Source: Welwitschia mirabilis
Lineage: Eukaryota; Gnetophyta; Gnetopsida; Welwitschiales
Length of the DNA: 64,000 nucleotides
NCBI GenBank assembly: GCA_051453625.1
Contig: JBOZIK010000001.1
Span: 151,882,474-151,946,473 of the forward strand
Reading direction: 5' to 3'
Below the pieces are notes generated by a model, which saw only the letters and a list, made by a program, of their open reading frames with translations, was not told the origin of the DNA and ran no database searches. The position numbers and the translations under genes were made by a program. Positions 24,366 to 34,637 of the stretch are shown here, in pieces (the first letter of the stretch is position 1; every line of letters begins with the position of its first letter).

Positions 24366-25033
24366 ACATTCATTTGCAATGTGTCCATATTCCTTACATG
24401 CATAGCATTGGATATCATGTGCTTTTTTTGGATCTATGTCTAATTTAGAATAATTCTTCTTTGATCCCTTTCTTGGTTTACCATCTCTCTTTCTTTTGTG
24501 TAAGAATTTTTTAAATCTTTCTACCAAAATAGAAACCTCACCTTCATCAAGATCTTTATCTAGTTTTTCAAGTCTAAACTCTTCCTACATACTTTTCAAT
24601 GTAATACTTTTCTTTTTATCTTTGGGAAATTTTAAATCATAAGTTTGAATATTACCTTGTAGCTTCTATAGTGCTATTCGATTGATGTTCTTGCTTTTTT
24701 TGATGGCTTTGACCTTATCTCAAAGTGTTTTGGAAGAGATCTTAGAACATTTCATACAACTTTTTCTTTATCCATTTTCTCACCTAGACTTACCATAGAG
24801 TTTACTATATTTATTACTCTAGTAAAGAACTCATGCAAAGTCTCTTCTTCTTCCATGTGAATATCTTCAAAGTTAGAAATAAACATATATAGATTTATCT
24901 GTTTTATAATGGATGTTCCTTCATGTGTTATTTCAAGAGTATCCCAAGCTTCTTTTGCATGTTCATAATTCACAATCCTCTTAAATTCATTTGCACAAAG
25001 TGCACAAAAAAATAGCATTAAAAGCATAGGCAT
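24366..25033 (-). pseudogene. Copia B gag with zinc knuckle
   Basis: An open minus-strand stretch of 93 codons (25033-24752) reads AKEAWDTLEITHEGTS, ISNFEDIHMEEEETLHEFF and IVNSMVSLGEKM, the UBN2-type gag core of SIRE-like copia. Further along, in a different frame, the nucleic-acid-binding CCHC knuckle CYACKEYGHIANEC (24366-24407) is completely intact in its Cys-Cys-His-Cys spacing. A frameshift lies between the two. Gag would form the cytoplasmic particle and bind RNA. No gag start codon could be assigned. Confidence 0.85.
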
Positions 25034-25310
25034 CTAGGTAGCCTTGGCTTTATTGGTAGGAGTCCATTGGTATCGAGATTTCTCAACCACTATGGTGGTT
25101 TCATTACTATCAGTTTTGCATAGTGTGTACATGACATATCCATTGTAGATTACCTTCTCTATGTCTAGATAAGATCTAAGGAAGATTCTCATTCATACCT
25201 TCCAGTAAGCATAGTTGGTTCCATTGAATATGGAATGAAAATAAGTAATCAAAAAGAGTACTCATAGTTAGGGTTTAGGAGTTAGATATGTTAGGATTTA
25301 CTAATGACTC

Positions 25311-25330
25311 AACCTTTTTATAATACCAAA
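25311..25330 (-). other. Copia B primer-binding site
   Basis: Directly inside the 5' LTR the minus strand reads TTTGGTATTATAAAAAGG. The standard plant initiator-Met tRNA site is TGGTATCAGAGC plus AGG, so the match is recognisable with several substitutions. Confidence 0.65.
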
Positions 25331-26533
25331 TGTTGGATAAAACCCTACAGGTAGGTGAGAGAAATGAATAGAATTTAAAAAAATAAATTAATTAAAAATT
25401 TATCTCCATAAAATAGTAAATACTGAAAACATTTGTGCATATAAAATAACAAAAATAATCTAAAAGAAAGATAACTTAAAATAGAAAATACCAAAGGAGA
25501 TTGACAAACACACAATTTATAGTGCTTTGAGAAATCTCCTACTCCGCTCTCAATAATTAGCTTTTACCCATGATTGATCAAAATACTTGTTGCTCACTTT
25601 CTAGGTTCTCAAATTCACCTGTAACCTTTTATAATCAAACTTTCTAGAGGCTTAGTTTCAACCTTTAGATAGAATACTTTTTGATGTTAATAGTATGCCA
25701 CAATGCATAAGCTTCACCATATCTGAAGTACAGTAATGATAGTACTACACTATCTGAAAATGATATCACAAATCCAAGTACATACAATACAAACTAATTG
25801 ATTAAAGGACTAATAGTCAAAAGATGCTTATTCGATTTTTTGATTTGGTGTCAGGGGTGCAATGATATTGATGGCTAAGGATTATATAGGGGATAGATTT
25901 TATGATTTTATAAGTAGATCTGATACTCTAGTAGATAAAAATAAGAAGGAAATGGTTAGAAAAATTTCATTTCCATGATGACTTGTCAACCGCTTGTTGA
26001 GTTAACCTAATTAGTATCATTGCTAAAGTCGATCGAATTCATTTTCTTTTGGTCAATCTAAGTTCTTCATGTCTTTATATCTGATCGACCCCATTAGGGA
26101 TCTATTGATCGCATTTAAGTTTGGTCGACCCCATATGAAGAATAATAGAAAATATTTTTAGCCCAGCTCCGGTTGACCCCTCACAAACTAGTCGATCCCT
26201 TGATGATAAAAAGTTAAAAACATTTTTAGTTCAATTCTGATCAACCCCTCAAGAATCTAGTTGACCCCTTCATGACAAAAAGTTGAAAACATTTTTAGTC
26301 TAGGTCTGGTTGATCCCTTAGAAATCCGATTGATCCCCTAGTATTAACACTTTTTAATATAGTTTGATTGACCCCTTTCAGGAACTATAACTTATGAGGT
26401 TCAAGTATGGCTAGTGAGAAATGTTTATTTTTTCTGACCTATAAGAATTAATATTTTCTATAAGTAATGCAACACATTTTGCTATACTAGAAAATGTTAG
26501 TTTGGTATCAACTTAAAAAATTATAACTTAATA
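25331..26533 (-). repeat. Copia B 5' LTR
   Basis: About 1.2 kb. The + strand starts 'tgttggataaaaccct' (so the LTR ends ...CA on its own strand) and finishes 'aacttaata'. Alignable throughout with 18596-19835. U3 repeats with 'ggtcgacccc/ggttgacccc' lie at about 25985-26390. The target duplication 'ctctt' follows at 26534. Confidence 0.8.
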
Positions 26534-28380
26534 CTCTTTACATGCTTAGTTAATGGGTCTACCAATGTATATTCTTTTCCATTCCATTGGCATAGACTAA
26601 TGTAAGGGAAAGGGTTGAGGGACCTCTTAACATGCTTAGCTTCTATGTGTCTAATGGATATTTTGGCCAACTAACTAGAGGGTTCACTATAATTTTGGGT
26701 ACCCATATTATTTTACATTATGTTATAATTGAGATGCATTTTACATTGGATTATAATAGAGTCTTGTTAGGATGAATGAGTTTAATCCTTAAGGATCAAT
26801 TTAGGTAAGGAACTCTTCCTTAGAAAATCCTAAGGCTAATGGTATGTGATGCATTGTTTATTGTTGTAAGTTAAGTTTATATTACTCATAATTATGTTTT
26901 ATATATTTTGAATATTAGTTTTTATTATGGATTCTTAGTAAGTTTAATTGATTTTTATTTCTATAAATTGGTATAAGTTCTCTTGTTCTTAGTCTAGTTA
27001 AACTTTACTTTTTCCCAAAAGTGAAGCATAACTTAAAAAAGTCACAACTCATTTAATACTAAGAAAAACTTTATGAAATTTTTTGTGTAGGTATAGAGTC
27101 ATGTTAGTAATTTATGAATTTTAAAACAGCTATTTTTATGAAAGTAAAATAATTTAGAATTTTATTTTATAAAAATAATGTAAAAATTACAAGAAGAAAA
27201 TAATAAGAAAATATTCTTAGTTTTTAGAACTTGTGAATCATTATAAGTAAAAATGGAGAAGTCTAACCAGTAGTGAATAAGCTTTTCAAAAGGTATTTAC
27301 TCATTTAAAAACTCCAAGTAGATTAAATGTTATAATCATTTTAATGAAGGTATTACTTTAGTAACTCTTAAATTTAGACAATCTTTATAGTTAAATGTCA
27401 TTCCTATAACATGTGTCTATACTCTTTTACATGCAATGAAATTAGTTTTTAGGAATAATATAATGAATCTAATTTAAAAAGAGTAAGTCTAATTTATTTT
27501 TACATTATTAAATAATTAATTAGAAATTTCTAGTTTTAATGCCTTTTAAAAGATAAGAAAATTTGTAATTAGTTTTAATAATCATATAAATTTATCTAAT
27601 GCAAGTACCAAATTATTTTAGATACTATATATGATTTATTATTAGGATAAATTTATTTCTTTATCATTTTTATATACTATTTATCAAAATTTAAAATCTT
27701 ATTCTTCACTTTTAAGCATAAACATTATGATTGCCTACTTAACAATTCTAGAGATGTGCAGCCCAATCAATGAGCTTCATTAATATTTCTTTTTAATATT
27801 ATATATATATATATTACTTAACTTTATTTTAATATAGATACTTAGAAATTATAAAAGTGGTTTAGAAGTTAGCTTAGTCCCATAAATGGAACATGTTTTC
27901 ACAATAGAACTTAGATGTATTGATGTGCCTTATTTGAAAAGAATTATTTCTTTCATTTATTTTCATTATTATACTTCCAAAACGTATGATTTTCCTTTTA
28001 TGTAAAATAATAAAAAAGGCTTATATGCTCTAATTTCTTCTATATGATTATTTTTTTAAATAAACCCACTAATGATTATAATTATTTTTACTAGGTAAAC
28101 AATTCATTAAATATTTATATATTGTGTGCTTGCATTTGAATGATGTATTCATCCAACTAAACCAAAATAATCTCAATAGTTATTCATCCCATACTTAGAT
28201 CTCATCACCAAGGTTGGTTGTATTATACTTTTATTTATAAACCCTTCTGGAAGTGGATTTGATCACCACTCTCCTATCCTACCCATGCATGAAGTTACTC
28301 CGACTTAATATCTCAAACCTTTCATATCAAAGGATCATGTTTCACCATCTTTTAGTGCTTCAAGAAAGCGGGGATCACAT
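26534..28380 (+). repeat. Repeat family R, copy 3, right part
   Basis: Continues R3 after the copia B insertion and matches R2 15045-16895. Shared landmarks include 'gacctcttaacatgctta', 'agggttcactataattttggg', 'aactttacttttt' and 'catcaccaaggttggttg'. No protein readable. The match ends where R2 runs into the assembly gap, so the true right end of R may lie further on. Confidence 0.65.
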
Positions 28381-30159
28381 GTAAGCATGCATTTACCTCA
28401 CATACCATATATCACCTGTATTAGGGGCATATCAAGATGAAGTCTAAGAGTATGGAATTGAGCCCAGCCATGTTTGTATAGTCGAAAACTTGAAGTAGAA
28501 TCAACTAATATCTAGAAGGTGGTCAAATATCAAGTTGGAATGCAATTAATAGGAGATGAAACCTCCTATTATATTGGTTAGACACTATCCTAGTACTTAT
28601 CCATTGTGTGTAATAAAACAAGTTAACATCCTACCAACTTTATACAAGATATCTTTGTGTGATGAAAACAAAAAATAAAAGTTAGGAATAAATATAAGAT
28701 ATAATTTTGACATCATTACTATGTGCAAACCAAAAGGGCTTATAGTAAGTAGTAATTATGTTATTTAATTATTTTACATCTTGTAATGTTTTAATAGGGT
28801 CTAAATAAGAATTGATCCTAGCTCCTGTTGTGCATGCTACTTAATGACGTGTGGAAAAAAAAGATTAATTAGGGTAATTAAAGTCTAGGTGCTATAATGC
28901 GCAAGCAAAGAAACATTATAGAAAGTGTCCATCCTATTACCTAGTTTATGTCTTTAATGGATACTAAAATTTAAGGAGTTGTTCTTGTAAAACAAGTTTG
29001 AATTCACGGAAAATGATTTATAAGAAAATTATTTGAAATAATTCTTCTATGTTGTGGGATATAGTTTCATGATGGTTATCACTAAACAAAACTTTTACTT
29101 TATTCTTTTAGACCTTTATTGCTAGCTCATTAGTGGAATAAGAATGTGATCTATGAAAAGAACATAATTATTTTTATCCTCATCAAGTGGAAAAATCCTA
29201 ACATTTGCTTTTAGAAGACATATCTTTTAAGAGTCATTATGATAAAGTATGGCATACCTCAAACTCAAAAGGGTTAATGAATATCAAGAGCTTAAAGCAT
29301 AGGGAAATTACTTGCCTCACCAAAACAACATGAGTTTTTGCGGTATCTTCTTCATCAAGGTCTATTTATTGATAAAAGACCTCTCTGCATGTGATTTTTA
29401 GCTTCTAGTTACCATTTATACAAGAATAAAGGTCGCTTTGACATTAATTCATTGATTACTTTAAGGATCAATATGATTTGAAGTGAATTCTTATATCTTT
29501 TTAATGATTCTATATGAATTGGAAACCTATTTTTCTTAGAGACCTTCCAAAGTTTCAAAGATACTATTTATTCCTTTGGAAGTGTTTTAAATCCTGCTTT
29601 GTTGAGACAATATGGAAACAACAATGTAATCATATTGTTCATGTAATTTGGAAACACCTGATGCAATCATATGTTTTTATTTTACAAAGTATTACTTGTA
29701 GATCCAAACTAAGACAATAAAAACTTAGTTGGAGATTAACTATATGTTCTAATTATTAGTGCATTGGTTTAATGGGACTTGCTCAATATAGCTTAAACCT
29801 CCATACCACCTGTCGCATAGCCTACAACTAGTGAATAGAGTAAAGATAATAAAACGATTCTATAACAGTCAAGGATTATGCAACAAGAAATGCTTAAATA
29901 TCTTTTATTACTTTCAAACAATTTATTTTTAATTATGGAAATGTACTTTTCAATCACAAGCACTATCTTAGAGCCTTTTGAAAGGATTTTTAATCTTATT
30001 TTTTATATTTATTATATATATATATATTTGAAGATTAATATCAAAAAATAAATATTTAGCCCAACACAACCTTTAATAACTAATATGACATATCTTATCC
30101 AAACTAAAAAGACATGTCTAAGAAACTTTACAAACCAAAAGGAAGACTCTACTACATTG
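28381..30159. other. Unassigned AT-rich sequence
   Basis: May be further R sequence or older repeat. No open frame shows recognisable similarity; the open stretch at 29514-29720 looks like chance. A (TA)n run lies near 30010-30027. Confidence 0.35.
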
Positions 30160-30250
30160 TAAGACACGCATTCAGAGTGGTTGATCTAGTGTAAGTTTTT
30201 GGGATTATAAGACATGCATTCAGTGGTTGATTTAGTGTAAGATTTTAGTA
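30160..30250 (+). repeat. Short tandem duplication upstream of the gene
   Basis: Two copies of about 40 bp beginning 'taagacacgcattcag' (30160) and 'taagacatgcattcag' (30208), each continuing 'tggttgat-tagtgtaag'. The second copy contains CATGCA (30213-30218), the core of the seed-specific RY element. In the first copy this is CACGCA. Confidence 0.7.
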
Positions 30251-30395
30251 CGTACAAACTCATGGGTTTCTAATAGTTTCAAACAATGAATGCTGACTAA
30301 TATCAAGTATCAGATTCTTACTCTCAAGATGTGAATGTCTCCGCCCGGAATATAAAGGTTTCCGCTCGAACCCTATCCATTTTCAGATATGGACA

Positions 30396-30403
30396 CACGT
30401 GGC
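30396..30403 (+). promoter_or_regulatory. ABRE/G-box element, CACGTGGC
   Basis: Perfect CACGTGGC about 200 bases before the start codon. This is the canonical abscisic-acid-responsive element bound by bZIP factors (ABF/ABI5 type) in plants. Two more ACGT-core sites follow at 30484-30489 and 30506-30512. The clustering is what makes a functional ABA response plausible. Confidence 0.6.
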
Positions 30404-30505
30404 AGTTCAGAAAGTCGGATTACGATGACAAAGATGCCAGAGCGACAGGTGGTCCAAAAAGGGAAGCGCGGCACAGATCTGCCCACGTTTTAAGATTTTT
30501 ACTAA

Positions 30506-30512
30506 ACGTGGC
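30506..30512 (+). promoter_or_regulatory. ABRE-like element, ACGTGGC
   Basis: Second ACGTGGC, about 90 bases upstream of the start codon. It shares the 'ACGTGGCAGT' context with the first element. A CACGTT lies 20 bases before it. No TATA box is evident between it and the start codon; a TATAAA lies further upstream at 30351-30356. So this site could be in the core promoter or the 5' leader. Confidence 0.5.
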
Positions 30513-30598
30513 AGTGGAGAACCCTAAATCCCAGATGCGATAATCCTTCCGACGCCGTTTTATGTGTCTCCCTTGAGACAGGACTGCGCAAAGCAAAA

Positions 30599-31024
30599 AT
30601 GAGCGGAAGCGGAGCAACACAGAGTCTGAAGACGAAGGAAAGCGGGGACCTGGTAGACTTGAATCCACACCCAAAGCAACAGAAACACATCGAAGACAAA
30701 CTCTTTCAGAAGGGGTTTGAGAGACGGGAGAGGAGGTCCGCGACAGGAACGGTCGGAGAAGCGCATAAATCCGGACACGGCGGCAAATATACGTGGGAAG
30801 GGCCTGGCTCGCATGAAGAGCTCGATGTTTTGGAAGCGCCCCCGACTGCCGTCGATGAGAATGATCCAAATTACATCGACGAGCGATCTGAAGAGATCGA
30901 CAGAGAGGTTGCCGCTGGTGTGGTCGATAACCCTGTCGTTGCTTCCTCCGGAGTTTCCCGTCTTACTGTTATCCGTGATCCTACTCCTGTTTCTCATTCC
31001 CAACCACAACCGCAGTCCCAGTGA
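30599..31024 (+). CDS. Small hydrophilic plant protein, 141 aa, probably ABA/seed-responsive
   Basis: Single-exon reading frame with a good plant start context (gcaaaaATGAG) in a GC-rich island; the surrounding DNA is AT-rich. The protein is very hydrophilic and probably disordered. It has no Cys, one Trp, no signal peptide and no membrane segment. The N-terminus is Lys/Gln/Glu-rich, with a basic ERRERR run at about residues 41-46. A central Gly-rich block GHGGKYTWEGPGS is followed by an acidic VDENDPNYIDERSEE block, and the C-terminus is a Pro/Gln/Ser tail ending PQPQSQ. The Gly-Trp-Glu-Gly-Pro and Asp-Pro-Asn-Tyr blocks look like a conserved small plant protein family, but I cannot name it. 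Clustered ACGTGGC elements upstream fit LEA-like, desiccation- or seed-type expression, which is inference. The frame is intact and no other cellular gene is seen nearby. Confidence 0.75.
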   Translation: MSGSGATQSLKTKESGDLVDLNPHPKQQKHIEDKLFQKGFERRERRSATGTVGEAHKSGHGGKYTWEGPGSHEELDVLEAPPTAVDENDPNYIDERSEEIDREVAAGVVDNPVVASSGVSRLTVIRDPTPVSHSQPQPQSQ

Positions 31025-31138
31025 TTAAGATTTTATTCGTTTTCGTAGGAAGAATGTTTTTGAGTGAAGCTCATTATCATGATTTTCTAGATATTTCACT
31101 CACTTTGTTAAGTGTTCCACATAAAGCTTGTAAATTGT

Positions 31139-31144
31139 AATAAA
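31139..31144 (+). terminator. Polyadenylation signal AATAAA
   Basis: Canonical AATAAA about 115 bases after the stop codon at 31022-31024, at a normal distance for a short plant 3' UTR. A degenerate 'cataaagc' precedes it by about 20 bases. Confidence 0.55.
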
Positions 31145-31824
31145 GCTCAGTGAGTCCCTGCAGATTAGGCTCTAGTTTCGTTACAGGTGAAGAGATTTGG
31201 GATGTTCAGAAAAGTTTCCAAATTTAGCGCGCTAAGGAGGTTTTGAATACCAAATATGATAGAAAACACGCTTAATGATATTTGAAGAAGAAATTGACAA
31301 AAACAAGTTCTTTAAATACCGTTTTCATTCCTTCTTAAAAGATAACCTTAGTATTTTCATCAGATTTTATTGAGTGATTTTTCATTTTATATTTTAGATC
31401 TTTATGTAATGAAGATTTTTCCTTCTGCTCACTTGAACGCTAATCAATATACAAGCTTAAGGAAAGCGAAGAGAAAGTAGGGCCACCTGTGGCATTCTGG
31501 GGCTATGCGAATAGGTAAACTGAGATGCCCGTGGTTTCTTACAACCGTGTCGGTTGTGGAATTCGTAGTAACGCTTTTAAAACTTCATTTCTCTGCAGTT
31601 TGCCACCGTCACGATTTTCGGTACGGCTTTTAAGAATTTAGTAATTTACTCGTATGGAAGTCCTCTCAGAAATCAGTTCAGCTGCAAGAGAATTTATTCA
31701 AAATCGTAAAAAACACTATGCCCGGCTCAGAATTCAATTGGATGTAGAATGCGTAGTAGCGCAGTAATTTAAGCTTAATTTATTATAGAGGATGTCTTCT
31801 TCCAAAACAAACGTAGAAGACGCA
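31145..31824. other. Low-copy spacer between gene and Tat element
   Basis: Moderately CpG-containing sequence that does not match any other part of the window. No reading frame is supported. It ends with 'acgca', which pairs with 'atgca' at 45135-45139 as the probable target duplication of the gypsy element. Confidence 0.5.
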
Positions 31825-32482
31825 TGTAACCGCGATTTCGCGGCTCAAGGCGCCGCAGAAGAAGTCGGTGCTGGGCGGCACCGACAGTCAGGGCGGCGCC
31901 TGACTCCCAAACATAACGGCGCGTGGGCGGTGGGTGGTGCTGCCGAAGCACATTCTAAAAAAAGCGTGACGCGAGCAGAGAGAGACGCGAACGAAGCACG
32001 TGACGCGAGCAGAGAGAGACGCGAACGAAGGCGGAGGGAGAAACGCGACGGTGTGTCCGCCCAGAAGCTCGCAGAGAGGGCCCTGAGATGAAAGAAGCGA
32101 GATGGCGAATTGGAGAGGAAGTAAAGCCTCGCAGATTCTGCATTTAACTTCATTACAGAGGAGCTTTTGCTGTGCGCTTGTTAGTTTTGTCTTCAGAAAA
32201 CGCTTTATTTCACGAGAAACGAAGTATCGGTCATTGTTGCGGACTTTTTGAAGTTGTAGTCGCTGGGCGGATAACGTATCCGTGGGGTCACAGCTTGCTG
32301 CCCAAAGTTTCACTGGTGGATGTAAAGAAGGGGGAAGAACAGAACGATTTTCCCACAGAGCACAGGGAGAAGAGGCCGGCAAAAAACGTTGAGGGGAGGC
32401 AAACGAGAGGAAAAGAAGGAAGCTCAGCCGGAGAGAGGCAAACGCTTCCGAAGTTTTTTTTTTTTTTTTTTTTTTTTTTTGT
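31825..32482 (+). repeat. Left part of Tat 5' LTR, CpG-rich
   Basis: Aligns closely with 43510-44270 of the 3' LTR. Shared strings include 'cctgactcccaaacataa', 'gatgaaagaag', 'gaggaagtaaagcct', 'gtcattgttg' and 'gataacgtatcc'. It keeps almost all CpG sites where the 3' LTR has TG or CA. A 34-bp tandem duplication lies at 31965-32030. About 100 bases present in the 3' LTR (44028-44130) are absent here. It ends in a run of T at an assembly gap. Long open frames on both strands here are chance products of high GC. Confidence 0.75.
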
Positions 32483-32582
32483 NNNNNNNNNNNNNNNNNN
32501 NNNNNNNNNNNNNNNNNNNNNNNNNNNNNNNNNNNNNNNNNNNNNNNNNNNNNNNNNNNNNNNNNNNNNNNNNNNNNNNNNN
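32483..32582. other. Assembly gap, 100 N
   Basis: Exactly 100 N after a run of about 28 T, so the size is probably unknown. It falls at the point where the 5' LTR departs from the 3' LTR, so the structure of this junction is not fully visible. Confidence 0.95.
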
Positions 32583-33060
32583 TAGAGAGTATTTCTTTAA
32601 TTACTAGTTTTCCAAATGATGGGTTCTTTCGAGAGATTAATTCGGTAGCCTCTCTTCAAAAGGATGTTTCTAAAGAAGATTTAACTGAAGAATTGTGTGG
32701 AAAACAAGTTCAATGACATGTCAACATCCCTACTAATCAATTAAAGCCATTTCACAGAGTAGTTTTTCAGATTTCCACACATAATCTGGTTCCAAAGCTT
32801 GAACACAAAGATGAAGTGTCACTGTTATGCGCCTACATAATGTTCTATTTGGGTAGAGATGTGAAGATCAATCTCTGTAAATTTACTATGTATTATATCA
32901 GTCAGTTTTTTGTGCTTAGTCATTCTAGTCTTCCATTTGGAGGTCTGATTACTGCCATGCTTGAGAACCATCAATTTGTGATTCAAAAAGATGAGGAGCT
33001 AGTAAAGGTTTCAAAACCTCTTCATTCATTTTCTCTTAAGAAAATGAACATTTTTTCAGA
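32583..33060 (+). pseudogene. Fragment of plant transposon-protein (Transposase_32-type) accessory ORF
   Basis: Plus-strand frame open from 32717, preceded by one in-frame stop. It reads PFHRVVFQISTHNLVPKLE, then HKDEVSLLCAYIMF, then GRDVKINL, then SSLPFGGLITAMLE. This pattern of an 'HxDEV' segment, a hydrophobic helix with Ile-Asn, and an 'LPFG' turn is that of the plant putative transposon protein domain carried as an accessory ORF by several LTR retrotransposon lineages. It lies between two LTR segments, where no coding sequence belongs. The identification is from pattern recognition; a profile search would settle it. The role of such proteins is unknown. Confidence 0.55.
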
Positions 33061-34634
33061 TGTGGTTGGTGTAGTCGCACTACATGCCCCTAGACGGGAC
33101 AGCAAAGGGGCGGCAATAGAGGCGGCACCAGAAAACAAGGCGCCACCCAGAAATGCCATCCCTACAAAAACAAACAAAGCGAAGCGCAGATCGCGAAAGG
33201 AAGAATAGGGAAACAGTGAAACGCATAGGGTAGAAAGAATGCGACAGAAACGGAAGCGCAGGCTAGCAAGAACGGCAAACGAGATCGACAAAGGAAGGAG
33301 GAAACAGATAGAGAGAGAGAGAAGATTGTAAGAGAATGACAGACTACCGCTATAGCAAACCACAGACACAGGCAGCACAGAAAGCGTAGCTTTTGGGATC
33401 AAAATCCAATGAGTTTCTAGAGGAAGAAAGGGGGAAGAACCGAGCAGGTGCTGCAAAGAAAGTGCATCATAGAGAGGAAGTTGCTGGAGAAAGCAGGGAA
33501 AGGTAGCAAAGCTACAACACGGTGGGAGAGTTCTGCAAAGCAAGAGCTCTGTAGTCAACAGAACAATGACATTAGGAAAAGAAGAGCGTCTGCATTGACG
33601 GCCAAGCAGTTAAGGGGTAGAGGAAAGTGTTTTCCAGGTTTTTTAAAAATTATTTTTATCTTTATTTTTATTTATTATTTTCCAATTTTTTTTTAAAAAA
33701 GGGCAATTTAAATTATTCCTTTTTTTAGTTAAACATTTGAAAAAAATATTTTTAAAAAAAGAAAACAAAACGTAGGATTTTTTTTTTAAATATAGATAAG
33801 CATTTTCTTTTTTAAAAAAATATTAATTAGGTTTACATTTTACATTTATTAAAAAAAATAATAATAAATAATTTTTTCCTCTTTTTTTTTAATTAAAAAA
33901 ATCTCTTTTTATATTTTGAAATCATATTTAAAATTTTGTCTTTGTCTAGTTTTAGGTTTTAAATTTAAATTTCTCTTAAAACCAAAAAACCAAAAAAAAT
34001 TATATTCTAAAAAAAAATATTTTCTTGAATTAGAACTAGAAAAAACGTTTTAGGCCTAAAATAAATCGCACAAAAATATTACAACCTCCGACTAAAATAG
34101 TCAAAACTTAGTTAAATTCAAACCATAACGATCAAACTTATGCAAACTCGGTCAAAGTTAAGTCCAACTAGTCTTATGCAAACTCGGTCAAAGTTAAATC
34201 AAACTAGTCAAACTCGGTCAAAGTTAAGTCAAACTAGTCAAAGTGAGTTAAAACGATCAAACTTATGCAAACTCGGTCAAAGTTAAGTCAAACTAGTCTT
34301 ATGCAAACTCAGTCAAAGTTAAGTCAAACTAGTCAAAGTGAGTTAAAATCAGTCAAACCTAGTCAAACTGTTAAAGCACAGTTAAAACACAACATTCAAA
34401 CCTAGTTAAATGATCAAAACGACAGTCAAAGTTAGTCAAATGACGTCAGTCAATGTAAGTCAAGTTAGTCAACCAGAGTCAAACATAGTCAAATTCAGTC
34501 AACTTTAGTCAAACCAAGTCAAGTCATTAGGTTTAGCTTATACTCGTTTAAATCACCGTCAAACCACCAAAGACACTTATCATCGCGTAACATTAGAACT
34601 AATTCACCGTTTACAGGAAAAAATCTTGTAAACA
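33061..34634 (+). repeat. Second LTR-like block (5' LTR right part plus a diverged LTR start)
   Basis: From about 33640 to 34634 it aligns with the 3' LTR (44265-45134) and ends 'aaaca' right before the primer-binding site. The portion 33061-33640 is CpG-rich and only partly alignable. The string 'ggcaccagaaaacaaggc' plus 'gccacccagaa' corresponds to 'gacaccataaaatgaggt' plus 'gctacccagaa' at 43630. This suggests a diverged second LTR copy (start perhaps 'tgtagtcgc' near 33070). The minus-strand open frame of 178 codons across it is compositional and not a gene. Confidence 0.6.
34090..34560 (+). repeat. Dense GTCAAA (W-box core) array near LTR end
   Basis: Dozens of 'gtcaaa' copies separated by about 4-15 bases. 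Within it, a unit 'aaacttatgcaaactcggtc' plus 'aaagttaagtcaaactagtc' is tandemly repeated at about 34130-34345. The corresponding part of the 3' LTR (44740-45020) has the motifs but only one copy of the larger unit. On the complementary strand each is TTGAC, the W-box core. Confidence 0.75.
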
Positions 34635-34637
34635 GTT

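Larger units (their letters stand above)
18596..26533 (-). mobile_element. Copia B, full-length decayed SIRE/Maximus-type retrotransposon
   Basis: About 7.9 kb on the minus strand. Order from the 5' end is: LTR (26533-25331), primer-binding site, gag, protease, integrase, RT, RNase H, polypurine tract, LTR (19835-18596). Protease-integrase-RT order defines Ty1/copia, and the UBN2-like gag and the DYGLWYP RNase H signature suggest the SIRE/Maximus lineage. It is flanked by 'ctttt' and 'ctctt', and the undisturbed site 'atctctttaca' exists in R2, so this is a genuine single insertion into R. The two LTRs differ at roughly a fifth of positions in the stretches I compared, so the insertion is old. 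Compared with copia A, the region after pol lacks the accessory ORF. Confidence 0.85.

Noticed and set aside
24366-24407. Possible live gag because of an intact CCHC zinc knuckle
   Set aside because: It lies in a different frame from the gag core and protease, integrase and RT of the same element are all broken; survival of 14 codons is expected by chance.
30420-31009. Two 149-codon open frames antisense to the small gene
   Set aside because: They overlap each other and the plus-strand gene, and arise from high GC content. Their residues (Ser/Leu/Arg-rich, many Cys) show no conserved pattern, whereas the plus frame has ordered, plant-like composition and flanking signals.
31845-32382. Long open frames on both strands in the CpG-rich LTR
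   Set aside because: The same sequence is an LTR with a CpG-depleted partner at 43510-45134 where the frames are broken. Low AT content gives few stops by chance.
33022-33558. 178-codon minus-strand frame with hydrophobic segments
   Set aside because: Antisense of purine-rich LTR-like DNA; Leu/Ser/Phe bias is compositional and it overlaps the plus-strand accessory-ORF fragment.
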